DNA of 64,000 nt from Virgibacillus ndiopensis. Its GTDB lineage: Bacteria; Bacillota; Bacilli; Bacillales; Amphibacillaceae. The stretch is from NCBI RefSeq assembly GCF_900187325.1, contig NZ_FZMZ01000006.1, positions 930,001-994,000 of the forward strand. The letters are read 5' to 3'. The position numbers and the translations under genes were made by a program. How positions within the stretch are numbered: position 1 is the stretch's first letter; each line of letters opens with the position of its first letter. Shown piece by piece: positions 1 to 8,700 of the stretch. The notes under the pieces were generated by a model. The model ran no database searches. It was given only the letters and a program-made list of their open reading frames with translations, and was not told the origin of the DNA.

Positions 1-450
1 ATTTTTCCGTTTGCTGGTAATGCTGTAATAATTGGGTTTTTATTCAGCTTTATTGCAGGTCTAGTCAGTATGTTTCTATTACCTATCCTTGGACTTAAAG
101 TTATCGTTCCTGGTCTCGTACCACACTTCTTTACCGGAGCAGCAGCGGGTGTGTTTGGTAACGCAACTGGTGGAAGAAAAGGTGCGATATTTGGATCCAT
201 GGCTAACGGTGTTTTGATTAGTTTCCTACCGGCATTGTTGTTACCTGTTCTTGGATCGTTAGGATTTGAAGGAACAACATTTGGAGATGCCGACTTTGGT
301 GTCGTTGGTATAGTACTTGGAAATCTAGTACGTTTTATCGAATCAAATGTCTTCTCATCTATTGTAATCTTAGTAATCTTGTTCGTACTATTCCTAATCG
401 GATGGAAAACAAGCGCAAACACAAACAAAAACAAATCCGAAGCAGCATAA
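1..450 (+). CDS. ulaA: PTS ascorbate-type IIC permease, C-terminal part (UlaA/SgaT family)
   Basis: The reading frame is open from the first base of the window, so the gene starts upstream and only about 149 C-terminal residues are visible. They are strongly hydrophobic, with several membrane segments. The stretch [19 protein letters not shown] followed by a run containing [11 protein letters not shown] is characteristic of the UlaA/SgaT family of PTS IIC proteins, which move L-ascorbate or a related sugar acid across the membrane with phosphorylation. The C-terminus is short and polar ([14 protein letters not shown]). The stop codon lies 6 bases before a GC-rich palindrome plus T-run that probably terminates the transcript. 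The substrate cannot be fixed from this fragment. Confidence 0.85.
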   Translation: MFPFAGNAVIIGFLFSFIAGLVSMFLLPILGLKVIVPGLVPHFFTGAAAGVFGNATGGRKGAIFGSMANGVLISFLPALLLPVLGSLGFEGTTFGDADFGVVGIVLGNLVRFIESNVFSSIVILVILFVLFLIGWKTSANTNKNKSEAA

Positions 451-455
451 TCATC

Positions 456-490
456 GGGACAGGGGGTCAGACCCCCTGTCCCGATTTTTT
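456..490 (+). terminator. REP palindrome acting as intrinsic terminator of the IIC gene
   Basis: A near-perfect inverted repeat with left arm GGGACAGGGGGTC, a one-base centre and right arm GACCCCCTGTCCC (456-482) is followed by CGATTTTTTT. A strong stem with a T-run right after the IIC stop is a typical Rho-independent terminator, and the same palindrome recurs across the window. Confidence 0.75.
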
Positions 491-492
491 TA

Positions 493-564
493 GGACGATG
501 GACCTGACCCTTGTCCCACCACCCTAATCTTGGAGCGGGACAATGGACCTGTCCCTCTGTCCCG
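493..564. repeat. Two further REP copies (493-517 decayed, 537-564)
   Basis: 493-517 is a decayed copy with GGACGATGGACC and TGACCCTTGTCCC halves. 537-564 has the halves GGGACAATGGACC and TGTCCCTCTGTCCCG. Both have the opposite polarity (GGACCTG centre) to the copy at 456-483, giving the head-to-head arrangement seen for many pairs in this window. Confidence 0.8.
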
Positions 565-610
565 ATTCGTGGTAGAATATAGTTAATATTCTAACAAAAG
601 GGGTGGTTCG

Positions 611-2533
611 ATGAATGCTAGATGGAAAGAAATTATACAGTTGCTGATGAAATCGAATGATCCCATGACTAGTGAAGAGTTATCAACGCATTTGTATGTG
701 AGTTCTAAAACAGTAAGAAATGATATAAAAGAATTAAATCGCTTGTTGCAGCAAAGGGATTTACAAATTGACTCTTATCGAGGCAAAGGATACCAACTTA
801 AGATTATGGATGATGAGAAACTAACCCAATTTATACAGGAGCACCTAGAGGAAGCAAGAGGCGTAATTCCTAGTGAACCTGAGACCAGAGTTCATTTTTT
901 AATGGAAAAACTTTTATTACAATCAGACTATATAAAGATGGAGGACCTTACAGAGGAGCTATATATTAGTCGCTCCACATTAAAAAGTGATTTAAAAATA
1001 GTTCGTGAAATACTTGAAAACTATAGCTTATCACTTGATCAGAAGCCAAATTATGGGATTAAGGTTATTGGAAATGAGACACAGATTCGGTTTTGCATCT
1101 CCGAATACATTTTTAATCAGAAAAGTGTCTTGATAGAAGATAATCCTGACTGGATTTCCATCTTGGCGCAAAAGGATTTAGAAATCATTAAAACTAGTAT
1201 TTTGTCAAAGATGCGAAAGCACAATATCATTATTTCAGATATGAGCCTGCAAAATTTAATCACGCATCTTGCCATAGCGTGTAAACGAATTAGAGAATCG
1301 AATTCAGTTGAAATTGTACAGGACGAATTACGTGATATGAAAGATAAAAAGGAGTTCGCAGTAGCAAAGGAAATTGTACAGGATGTTGAGTCGGGACTAG
1401 GGGTCAACTTTTCTGACAAGGAAGTGGCGTATCTTGCAATTCATTTACAAGGAACAAAGTTAGTAAATTCAAATCACACGCAGGAAAAAGTCCCATCAAT
1501 TATCGATCCGAAAATATATACGTTAGTAACAGAAATGGTAAACAAAATAGACGAAACCTATCATTTCAAACTTTCCGATGATGAGGAATTATTATTGGCT
1601 TTATGCTTGCATTTAATGCCCGCCATCAATCGGTATAAATATCAAATGAATATAAGGAATCCAATGTTAGAGGAGATAAAAACAAATTACCCACTTTCCT
1701 TTGAAGCGGCGTTAGTTATGGTTGATGTGCTTTATGAAAAAATGGCTATTAAAATTGATGAAAATGAAATAGGTTACGTAGCCCTTCATATAGAAGTGGC
1801 ACAGGAAAGGCGAAAGAAACATTCCAATCATACAAAGCGTTGTCTGATTGTCTGCGCCTCAGGATTGGGTAGTGCACAGTTATTATTGTATAAACTAACA
1901 GACAAATTTGGTAATGATCTAGATATTGTTGGAACGACGGAATACTATAACTTGAACGCTAATGCTTTACATAATGTTGATTTCATTGTCAGCACGATAC
2001 CGATTAAACAGGCGTTACCTGTTCCGGTTATACAAATAAGCACCGTACTTGGTGATAATGATGTAAACAAAATTCAAACGATCATGATGAAAGACATATC
2101 CATTATGGAACAATATATGCATGAGCAGGATACTTTTTTAAACCAGGATTTTGAAACCTATGAGGAAGTAATTACATTTTTAGGGGATCGTCTAGTGAAA
2201 GATGGCAGGGCTGGGGATGATTATGTTAAATCTGTTTTGGAAAGGGAGCGTTACGCCCCAACGAGCTTTGGTAATCTAGTAGCGATTCCACATCCACTTG
2301 AACCGAAAACAAATGCTACGTTTTGGTCGATTGTTTCGTTAAATAAGCCTATACAATGGGGAGATAAACCCGTTCAAATTATTTTTCTCCTTAATACGAA
2401 TAAAGCTAAAAAGGATGATTTAAAGCCCATGTTTCAGACATTGGTTAAGCTTATCGATAACAGAAATCTTCTTCTCAAACTTTTACAATGTAAGTCATTT
2501 GAACAATTTAGGAACGTAATACGAAGAGCTTAA
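611..2533 (+). CDS. licR: PRD-containing, PTS-regulated transcriptional activator, LicR-like (locus 1)
   Basis: The 640-residue protein has the full LicR-family layout. An N-terminal HTH_11 domain (about residues 5-60) is followed by a second helix-turn-helix (about 90-170), two PTS regulation domains with conserved histidines (HLAIACKRI near 217 and HLQGTKL near 278; CLHLMPAINRYKY near 332 and ALHIEVAQERR near 391), a IIB-like domain with VCASGLGSAQLL near 411, and a C-terminal IIA domain with AIPHPLEP near 558. Such proteins are switched by HPr and EII phosphorylation and activate beta-glucoside or oligosaccharide PTS operons. B. subtilis LicR has almost the same length. The gene precedes the phospho-glycosidase and PTS genes of locus 1, its likely target. 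The start is an ATG behind AAGGGG. A terminator follows. Confidence 0.9.
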   Translation: MNARWKEIIQLLMKSNDPMTSEELSTHLYVSSKTVRNDIKELNRLLQQRDLQIDSYRGKGYQLKIMDDEKLTQFIQEHLEEARGVIPSEPETRVHFLMEKLLLQSDYIKMEDLTEELYISRSTLKSDLKIVREILENYSLSLDQKPNYGIKVIGNETQIRFCISEYIFNQKSVLIEDNPDWISILAQKDLEIIKTSILSKMRKHNIIISDMSLQNLITHLAIACKRIRESNSVEIVQDELRDMKDKKEFAVAKEIVQDVESGLGVNFSDKEVAYLAIHLQGTKLVNSNHTQEKVPSIIDPKIYTLVTEMVNKIDETYHFKLSDDEELLLALCLHLMPAINRYKYQMNIRNPMLEEIKTNYPLSFEAALVMVDVLYEKMAIKIDENEIGYVALHIEVAQERRKKHSNHTKRCLIVCASGLGSAQLLLYKLTDKFGNDLDIVGTTEYYNLNANALHNVDFIVSTIPIKQALPVPVIQISTVLGDNDVNKIQTIMMKDISIMEQYMHEQDTFLNQDFETYEEVITFLGDRLVKDGRAGDDYVKSVLERERYAPTSFGNLVAIPHPLEPKTNATFWSIVSLNKPIQWGDKPVQIIFLLNTNKAKKDDLKPMFQTLVKLIDNRNLLLKLLQCKSFEQFRNVIRRA

Positions 2534-2571
2534 AGGGCAAAGGAAATGACACGATTCCTTTTGCCTTTTTG
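2534..2571 (+). terminator. Intrinsic terminator after licR of locus 1
   Basis: The stem GGCAAAGGAA (2536-2545) pairs with TTCCTTTTGCC (2555-2565) across a 9-base loop and runs into TTTTTG. It separates the regulator from the downstream PTS operon, so the operon needs its own promoter. Confidence 0.8.
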
Positions 2572-2589
2572 TTTTTCTACAATCAGTTT

Positions 2590-2609
2590 TTTGCCGTTGC
2601 TAACGGAAA
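2590..2609 (+). promoter_or_regulatory. Candidate PRD-regulator operator upstream of locus 1
   Basis: TTTGCCGTTGCTAACGGAAA is an imperfect palindrome between the licR terminator and the GH4 gene. Similar sequences lie upstream of the two other PTS operons (10897-10916 and 20080-20099). I infer a binding site for LicR/ManR-type activators. No consensus was available for comparison. Confidence 0.4.
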
Positions 2610-2624
2610 ATGATCCTCTACTAA

Positions 2625-2638
2625 TGGATGCGTTTACA
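2625..2638 (+). promoter_or_regulatory. Candidate cre site (CcpA) upstream of locus 1
   Basis: TGGATGCGTTTACA matches the consensus TGWAANCGNTNWCA at 12 of 14 positions. It lies about 40 bases before the GH4 start, suggesting glucose repression of this operon. Confidence 0.4.
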
Positions 2639-2680
2639 TAATAAGATGGGGATATACATCAAGTGAAAGGATGGAAAACG

Positions 2681-3994
2681 ATGAAACCGCTTAAATTAGT
2701 TGTAATAGGAGGGGGGTCCTCTTATACGCCCGAATTAGTGGAGGGGATAATTAATAATCAAGAAGTATTGCAGGTATCGGAAATATGGCTGGTGGATATA
2801 GAAGATGGTCAGGAGAAACTAGCGATAATTGAAGGTTTATCAAGAAGAATGATCGAAAAAGCCAATTGCTCTATTAAAATTGTTGCAACGCTGGATCGAC
2901 AAGAAGCAATTAGAGACGCTACGTATATTATTACGCAAATAAGAGTTGGACAATTGAAAATGAGAAGAAATGATGAATATATCTCGATTAAGCATGGCGT
3001 TGTTGGTCAGGAAACTACTGGGGCTGGTGGGTTTATGAAAGCATTGCGGACAATTCCAATAATGCTGGATATATGTAAGGATATTGAAGCACTTGCACCA
3101 AACGCCTGGCTTTTAAATTTTACCAATCCAGCCGGCATCATAACCGAAGCAATTTTCAAACACAGTAAGGTTAACGTAATCGGCTTATGTAATAATCCAA
3201 TCAATTTTTATAAAAAATTTGCTAAAACATATCAAGTGCCAATGAACGATGTAAGTATTAACTTTGTTGGAATCAACCACCTTATTTGGATAACAGGACT
3301 GTACATTAAGGGTCAATCTAGAATGGAAGATATTTTAACCGGAAAATCAGCTAGTTACGAGGCAAAAAATATCCCTTCATTCGGCTGGGATTTAGAATTT
3401 CTTCAGTCACTTCAAGCAATACCGTGTGGCTATCATAAATATTATTATCAAACGGATCAGATCCTTGAAAAACAACGTGAAGAATATCGCAGAAATGAAA
3501 CGCGAGCAGACCAGGTTCAACAGGTTGAAAAAGAATTATTTGCAATCTATCAAAATCCTGATGTACAGGAAAAACCGAAAGCCTTAGAGCAAAGAGGTGG
3601 CGCGTATTATTCAGAAGCAGCAATTGAATTAATTAAATCCATCCATTTAGATTCAAAGAAAACACATACATTAAATGTAAAAAATAATGGGACAATACCA
3701 TGTTTACCTAATGATGTTTGTATTGAAGTCAATTGCGTGGTTGAAAATCATCAAATTACGCCACTTCAAGTAGGAAGCGTCTCACCACAAATTAGAGGGT
3801 TGCTGCAACATGTAAAAGCATATGAAGAGTTGACTGTTGAGGCTGCTGTTACTGGAAATAGAGGAGTCGCGCTGCAGGCACTAATATTACATCCTCTGAT
3901 TCCATCCGTTGACAAGGCAAAAAGCATTTTGGATGAAATGTTAGTGGTTAATCAACCGTATTTACCTCAGTTCACTTCTGAAATAAATATATAA
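2681..3994 (+). CDS. licH: GH4 6-phospho-beta-glucosidase / phospho-chitobiase type (LicH/ChbF)
   Basis: This cytoplasmic NAD- and metal-dependent family 4 glycosidase has an N-terminal Rossmann motif (LVVIGGGSSYTPEL), a QIRVGQ segment, NFTNPAGIITEA, the metal-site cysteine region GLCNNP and the VGINHL histidine motif. It would cleave the 6-phosphorylated disaccharide delivered by the PTS encoded just downstream. The adjacent ChbG-type deacetylase gene suggests chitobiose-6-phosphate as one substrate, as for E. coli ChbF, but a beta-glucoside is equally compatible with the family. I place the start at the ATG at 2681, which has AAAGG ten bases before it. A GTG at 2663 is in frame but lacks a good ribosome site. 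A paralogue sits at 14454-15773. Confidence 0.88.
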   Translation: MKPLKLVVIGGGSSYTPELVEGIINNQEVLQVSEIWLVDIEDGQEKLAIIEGLSRRMIEKANCSIKIVATLDRQEAIRDATYIITQIRVGQLKMRRNDEYISIKHGVVGQETTGAGGFMKALRTIPIMLDICKDIEALAPNAWLLNFTNPAGIITEAIFKHSKVNVIGLCNNPINFYKKFAKTYQVPMNDVSINFVGINHLIWITGLYIKGQSRMEDILTGKSASYEAKNIPSFGWDLEFLQSLQAIPCGYHKYYYQTDQILEKQREEYRRNETRADQVQQVEKELFAIYQNPDVQEKPKALEQRGGAYYSEAAIELIKSIHLDSKKTHTLNVKNNGTIPCLPNDVCIEVNCVVENHQITPLQVGSVSPQIRGLLQHVKAYEELTVEAAVTGNRGVALQALILHPLIPSVDKAKSILDEMLVVNQPYLPQFTSEINI

Positions 3995-4014
3995 TCCAAA
4001 GGGGAGATCAACCT

Positions 4015-4317
4015 ATGAAAATTACATTATTGTGTGCGCTTGGGATGAGTACAAGCTTACTAGTTGAAAAGATGAAAAAAGCTGCTAGCGCTAAATCTAT
4101 TGAAGCGGAAATTGAGGCACATTCTGTTGATGATTTGGAAGAACAGTTGAAAACGGCTGATGTTATTCTGTTAGGACCGCAAATACGCTACAAAAAGAAC
4201 GAATTATTTGCAAAAGCCGATGCAGCAAACACGCCGATGGCTATTATTGATATGAAAGCCTACGGAATTTTGGATGGGGAAAAAGTGCTGGATCAAGCAC
4301 TGAAATTAATGAATTAA
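4015..4317 (+). CDS. licB: PTS lactose/cellobiose-family IIB component (locus 1)
   Basis: The 100-residue protein begins MKITLLCALGMSTSLLVEKM, with the phosphorylated cysteine C7 in the P-loop typical of Lac-family (CelA/LicB/ChbB) IIB subunits. It passes phosphate from IIA to the incoming disaccharide at the IIC permease. Its gene lies 20 bases after the GH4 gene and 24 bases before IIC, in one operon, with the ribosome site GGGGAG. Length and fold signature fit the family fully. Confidence 0.92.
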   Translation: MKITLLCALGMSTSLLVEKMKKAASAKSIEAEIEAHSVDDLEEQLKTADVILLGPQIRYKKNELFAKADAANTPMAIIDMKAYGILDGEKVLDQALKLMN

Positions 4318-4341
4318 TCTTAAAAGAAGGAAGGTAATACA

Positions 4342-5619
4342 ATGAATGGATTTAATGCTTTCATGGAACGTTATTTCATGCCTGTTGCCGGTAAATTGGC
4401 AGAACAGCGCCATTTAAAGGCAGTTCGGGATGGGATTATAGCAACAATGCCTTTATTGATTATTGGAAGTATCTTTTTGATCATATCTTCACCACCTGTA
4501 AAAGCGTGGGCTGAATTTATGAAACCATATGCAGCATCATTAAGTATTCCAGTTAATGCAACATTTGGGCTGTTGGGTTTAATAGCTGTATTTGCGATTG
4601 CTTATAACCTTGCTAAAAGTTATCAAATGGATGGATTATCGGCCGGTGTATTAAGTATCGCTGCATTTTTTGTTGCTACGCCTCTTACGGAAGACGGTAA
4701 TATTCCATTAAATTTAATGGGGAGCGAAGGATTATTTATTGCTATTATTCTAGCGATATTTACTGTAGAGGTTTATCGTTTTTTTGAAAAAAGAAATATA
4801 GTTATTCGAATGCCTGATGGTGTTCCGCCATCTGTTTGGCGCGCCTTTACCGCATTAATTCCGGGTGCTGCTATTATTTTTATCGTTTGGGGTGTAGACC
4901 TGATATTAAAAGCCTCATTTGACTTATCGTTACACGGAGTAGTTGCTGCCGTTTTACGTGAACCGTTACAAATGGTTGGTGGAAGTCTGTGGGGAGCATT
5001 AGTAGCAATTTTACTTATCCATTTACTTTGGTCATTCGGTATCCATGGAATTTCGGTTGTTGCAAGTGTAATGGCGCCAATTTGGTACAGTTTAACCGAT
5101 GAAAACGTGTCTGCACATCAGGCTGGAGAGGCTTTACCACATATTATCGGCCAACCATTTATGGCAATATGGTGGGCTGTTGGTGGCTCGGGTATGGCCT
5201 TTGCATTAACGATTTTGTTTGTTTGGCGGGCTCGTTCCAAACATTTAAAAGGCTTAGGTAGAGGATCAATTTGGGCTAGTATATTTAACATCAGTGAACC
5301 AACCATTTTTGGGGCGCCAGTGGTCATGAATCCTCTTTTAGTTGTACCTTTTATTCTTGCTCCTTTAGTGGTTGGAACCGTAACGTACTTTGCTATGTCA
5401 ATTGGCCTTGTAGGTAAGCCATATATTATTGTTCCATGGACAACGCCGCCACCATTTTCAGGAATCTTTACAACGGGTGATTGGCGTGGCGGCGTGTTAA
5501 TGATTGTCAATATATTGATGGCGATGGCTATCTATTATCCATTTTTCCGGCTATATGATAAACAGCTTGTCCAGGAGGAGCAGACAACTGAATCTGCTGC
5601 TGCAACAAAGGAAGAATAA
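4342..5619 (+). CDS. licC: PTS cellobiose/chitobiose-type IIC permease (locus 1)
   Basis: The 425-residue polytopic membrane protein belongs to the CelB/LicC/ChbC family. The N-terminal segment (FMPVAGKLAEQRHLKAVRDG) leads into about ten hydrophobic segments. Conserved family stretches include FGIHGISVV, NISEPTIFGAPVVMNPLL and IIVPWTTPPPFSG, the last two lining the sugar site. The C-terminal tail is short and acidic. It would import a disaccharide together with the IIB and IIA proteins from the same operon. The exact sugar is unknown. The chbG and namZ genes nearby point to amino-sugar disaccharides. Confidence 0.9.
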   Translation: MNGFNAFMERYFMPVAGKLAEQRHLKAVRDGIIATMPLLIIGSIFLIISSPPVKAWAEFMKPYAASLSIPVNATFGLLGLIAVFAIAYNLAKSYQMDGLSAGVLSIAAFFVATPLTEDGNIPLNLMGSEGLFIAIILAIFTVEVYRFFEKRNIVIRMPDGVPPSVWRAFTALIPGAAIIFIVWGVDLILKASFDLSLHGVVAAVLREPLQMVGGSLWGALVAILLIHLLWSFGIHGISVVASVMAPIWYSLTDENVSAHQAGEALPHIIGQPFMAIWWAVGGSGMAFALTILFVWRARSKHLKGLGRGSIWASIFNISEPTIFGAPVVMNPLLVVPFILAPLVVGTVTYFAMSIGLVGKPYIIVPWTTPPPFSGIFTTGDWRGGVLMIVNILMAMAIYYPFFRLYDKQLVQEEQTTESAAATKEE

Positions 5620-5632
5620 GGAGTTTTAAATC

Positions 5633-6391
5633 ATGGATCATTCATCAACAAGACTAATTGTAAATGCTGATGACTATGGATTCTCGCCAGGAGTGTCGGC
5701 TGGAATTCTGTATGCCCATCAGAATGGCATCCTCACAAGCACGACCGCGATGGTTAACACTGAATTTTCGAAGCAGAGTTTAGACGAGGCGAAGAAATAT
5801 CCGAATCTTGGAATCGGCTTGCATTTTGTGTTGGATGTAGGCAAGCCTATTGCTTCTTCGGTACGAAGTTTAACGGATCATAGCGGGGATTTTTTAAAAG
5901 GAAAAACACTTATTGAATCTGCCAAAAAGCAGGAAGTGAAGGAAGAACTTAAAGAACAACTCGAATTGCTGTACAAGTGGGGGGTTGATGTAACGCATAT
6001 TGACAGTCACCACCATATGCATTTGCACATACCTGGCGCGCTAGAAGCCGTTATGGAAGTAGCCGAAATGTATAATCTTCCTATTCGATCATTTTCCGAT
6101 ACAAAATTAACTGGAAATGTTATATCCAGTGACTTTTTCTACTACGATTTTTACGGGGAAGAGAATGTTTCGTCACAATATTTACTGGAGATATTTTCAA
6201 AACTAGAACCAGGAATTTCAGAAGTGATGTGTCACCCTGCATTTATGGATTTAAAATTAAGAAGGTGTAGCAGTTATCATTTTACTAGAATAAAAGAATT
6301 AGATGTGCTTGTCGACAGCAGGATCAAAGACGGCTTACTTGAGCACGCTATCGAATTGATCCATTATGGAGGGCTAAAAAATGAACGTTGA
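5633..6391 (+). CDS. chbG: ChbG/YdjC-family carbohydrate deacetylase
   Basis: The 252-residue protein shows the YdjC-family metal site: NADDYGFSPGVS near residue 12, GIGLHF near 62, and DSHHHMHLH near 124. ChbG removes an N-acetyl group from chitobiose-6-phosphate or chitotriose-6-phosphate in E. coli, which is needed both for cleavage by the GH4 enzyme and for induction. Here the gene lies between IIC and IIA of the PTS, 13 bases after IIC, and overlaps the IIA start by 11 bases, so translation is probably coupled. Locus 2 has no such gene, so this enzyme is what distinguishes locus 1 as an amino-sugar system. Confidence 0.88.
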   Translation: MDHSSTRLIVNADDYGFSPGVSAGILYAHQNGILTSTTAMVNTEFSKQSLDEAKKYPNLGIGLHFVLDVGKPIASSVRSLTDHSGDFLKGKTLIESAKKQEVKEELKEQLELLYKWGVDVTHIDSHHHMHLHIPGALEAVMEVAEMYNLPIRSFSDTKLTGNVISSDFFYYDFYGEENVSSQYLLEIFSKLEPGISEVMCHPAFMDLKLRRCSSYHFTRIKELDVLVDSRIKDGLLEHAIELIHYGGLKNER

Positions 6392-6728
6392 ACAGTTTTC
6401 AATGCGTATTATTTTACATGCAGGAAATGCTAAGGGCTTCTTACATGAGGCATTACATGATGCAAGGAATGGGAATTTTGATCAGGTTGATGCAAACGTT
6501 AAACAAGCATCGACAGAGTTATTGGAGGCACATAAAATACAAACACAGTTTATGCAAGAGGATGCTAAGGATGGGATGGAACGATTGCCGGTAATAGTAG
6601 TCCATGCACAGGATCATTTGATGACAGTCATGTCTGAAAAGGATTTGATAGAAGAGATGATTGAGATTTATCGGAAGCAATTTGATATGAATTTAAAAAT
6701 TGAGCGATTAATGGAAGCTGTAAAGTGA
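6381..6728 (+). CDS. licA: PTS lactose/cellobiose-family IIA component (locus 1)
   Basis: The 115-residue helical protein matches the Lac-family IIA subunits (LicA/ChbA/CelC). It opens with MNVEQFSMRIILHAGNAKG and carries the VHAQDHLMT motif containing the histidine that receives phosphate from HPr. It overlaps the end of chbG, with GGAGGG as ribosome site inside the chbG coding region. It completes a split IIA-IIB-IIC system. The paralogue in locus 2 is at 12728-13033. Confidence 0.92.
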   Translation: MNVEQFSMRIILHAGNAKGFLHEALHDARNGNFDQVDANVKQASTELLEAHKIQTQFMQEDAKDGMERLPVIVVHAQDHLMTVMSEKDLIEEMIEIYRKQFDMNLKIERLMEAVK

Positions 6729-6778
6729 TGGATTATGGAAGATGGAAAACCTAACGAAACGATAAAAGGAGTGTTACT

Positions 6779-8614
6779 GTGAGAGTCAACAAGATTGTGA
6801 TTACAGTTGTAGTTCTAATGTTAGTCATGACATCTTCGTTAACAACATCTAATGCAGAAGGAAATAAAGGGAATGGAAAAGTGGTGCCGGGTATTGAGGT
6901 ATTATTGAAGGATCATTTGGATTGGATTAAGGATAAAAAGGTTGGTTTAATAACGAATCCTACCGGGGTTGATCGTAATTTGGTCAGTAGTATTGATTTG
7001 CTAAATGAACATCCAGATGTTAATTTAACTGCTCTATTTGGTCCCGAACATGGTATACGGGGGGATCAGGAAGCGGGGGAATACGTAGAATCCTATATTG
7101 ATGAAAAGACGGGTTTACCTGTATACAGTTTATACGGTCCTACCTGGAAACCGTCAGAGGAAATGTTGGAAGATGTTGATGTGTTGCTTTTTGACATACA
7201 GGATATTGGCTCCAACGTGTATACGTATATTTATACACTAGGTTTTGCGATGGAAGCGGCTGCGGAATTTGGGAAAGAGTTGATTGTATTAGATCGCCCG
7301 AATCCAATTGGTGGAACGAAAGTGGAAGGTCCTCTCCGTTCTGAGGATACAGTTAGTTTTATGGGACGATTTTTGTTACCGGTAAGGCATGGAATGACGG
7401 TTGGAGAATTAGCGACCATGTGGAATCATGAGTATAGCTTGGGTGTAGACCTGAAAGTTGCTAAAATGAAGGGGTGGAAACGGACCATGCACTTTGAAGA
7501 CACAGGACTGCCATGGGTCATGACTTCCCCTAATATACCAACGATGGAAACCGCTTATTTATATGCAGGAACGGAGCTAGTGGACGACACATCCTTAACT
7601 ACAGGACTTGGAACGACAAGACCTTTTGAACTGGTCGGTGCGCCATGGATTGATGGGGAAGATTTGGCTAAAGAAATGAACGACCGAGCTATTCAAGGCG
7701 TTTCGTTTAGGTCTGCATATTTTACCCCTATGTTTGGAAAATATGAAGGGGAATTAGTCGGTGGCGTGCAAGTGCATATGGATGATCCCTCCGATATTAA
7801 TTTAGTAGAGTTAGGCTTGAATCTTGTCGATGCCATGCGTGATCAAAACCCAGAGAAATTTGAGATGACATCAAGCTATGCTAATCTTATTGGAGATCCG
7901 GATGTACCGGGAATGCTTTTGAATGATGAACCAGTTAATGAGATTATGGATTCCTGGCAGGGAGAGTTGAATTCATGGATTGAAGAGGTTCGAAATGATT
8001 ACTTACTATATAATCCATATCCTAAAGGCACGCATCCCTATAAAGAAAAAGGTTCTTTAGGTATTTTACCGTTAGATTTAACAGCGTCGCCAGGTCAGCA
8101 TGTTGATTTAACTGTGCAAGGATACGACAAAAATGGAGAAGCGTTTGATATTGATCCATCATTGATTGAATGGAAAGTCTCAGGTGAAATTGGATACGTG
8201 GAAAACGGAACTTTTTACGCTACCAATGAAGGGCAAGGGGAAGTTGTAGCAACATATAATGATTATACTGCTTCACGCGAGGTAGAAGTGTCAGCTACAA
8301 ACGTCGAAAATATCCGTTATGGAATACACTCAGATTATTCAAGGATTGTGTTTGATTTAAATAAAACGGTCAACAATTATAAAATTGAAGAACAAGATGG
8401 TAAATTACGCTTGAAAATTCCGTATGGGGAAATTAATGGAGAATTAAATAAAGAAGGCGGCACTGTTACGGTATCTAATAGTCCTGTCATATCTAGCATT
8501 GATTATTATATGGAAGATGATAGGTTTGTTGCAGCGTTCAACCTAAAGACAGACGACGTCGACTATCAAACACCAGCATTCTCCTCAAGAATCGTGGTTG
8601 ATGTAATGCATTAA
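6779..8614 (+). CDS. namZ: Secreted exo-beta-N-acetylmuramidase (NamZ/DUF1343, GH171) with Ig-like and AMIN-like tail
   Basis: The 611-residue protein starts with a signal peptide (residues 1-26). Residues about 38-420 are DUF1343, with the conserved ALFGPEHGIRGDQEAG segment and LVVLD-type and DRPNPIGG motifs. The characterised B. subtilis member, NamZ (YbbC), removes MurNAc from the non-reducing end of peptidoglycan fragments. That protein ends near residue 414, whereas this one carries about 190 more residues: an Ig-like Big domain (about 433-510, starting DLTASPGQHVDLTV) and a segment resembling AMIN cell-wall-binding domains (about 515-611, RIVFDLNKTVNNYKIEE). The start is GTG behind AAAGGAG. 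It is the last gene of PTS locus 1, 50 bases after IIA, and would supply substrate outside the cell. The AMIN assignment is by eye. Confidence 0.82.
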   Translation: MRVNKIVITVVVLMLVMTSSLTTSNAEGNKGNGKVVPGIEVLLKDHLDWIKDKKVGLITNPTGVDRNLVSSIDLLNEHPDVNLTALFGPEHGIRGDQEAGEYVESYIDEKTGLPVYSLYGPTWKPSEEMLEDVDVLLFDIQDIGSNVYTYIYTLGFAMEAAAEFGKELIVLDRPNPIGGTKVEGPLRSEDTVSFMGRFLLPVRHGMTVGELATMWNHEYSLGVDLKVAKMKGWKRTMHFEDTGLPWVMTSPNIPTMETAYLYAGTELVDDTSLTTGLGTTRPFELVGAPWIDGEDLAKEMNDRAIQGVSFRSAYFTPMFGKYEGELVGGVQVHMDDPSDINLVELGLNLVDAMRDQNPEKFEMTSSYANLIGDPDVPGMLLNDEPVNEIMDSWQGELNSWIEEVRNDYLLYNPYPKGTHPYKEKGSLGILPLDLTASPGQHVDLTVQGYDKNGEAFDIDPSLIEWKVSGEIGYVENGTFYATNEGQGEVVATYNDYTASREVEVSATNVENIRYGIHSDYSRIVFDLNKTVNNYKIEEQDGKLRLKIPYGEINGELNKEGGTVTVSNSPVISSIDYYMEDDRFVAAFNLKTDDVDYQTPAFSSRIVVDVMH

Positions 8615-8615
8615 T

Positions 8616-8700
8616 GGGACAGGGGGTCATGGGACAGGGGGTCAGACCCTCTGTCCCGCTTTTTTTTGGGTGGGACATGGGGATAGGTCCCTTGTCCCAC
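8616..8700. repeat. REP cluster after namZ: half copy, full copy with T-run, second copy
   Basis: A 15-base half copy GGGACAGGGGGTCAT (8616-8630) is directly followed by a full palindrome beginning with the same arm (8631-8658) and by CTTTTTTTT, a probable terminator for the namZ operon. A third, opposite copy lies at 8672-8699 (GGGACATGGGGAT and AGGTCCCTTGTCCC). Confidence 0.85.

Noticed and set aside
5118-5510. Minus-strand open frame opposite the locus 1 IIC gene
   Set aside because: It is the shadow of a conserved membrane protein gene, has no ribosome site and resembles no family. Other antisense frames were discarded for the same reason.
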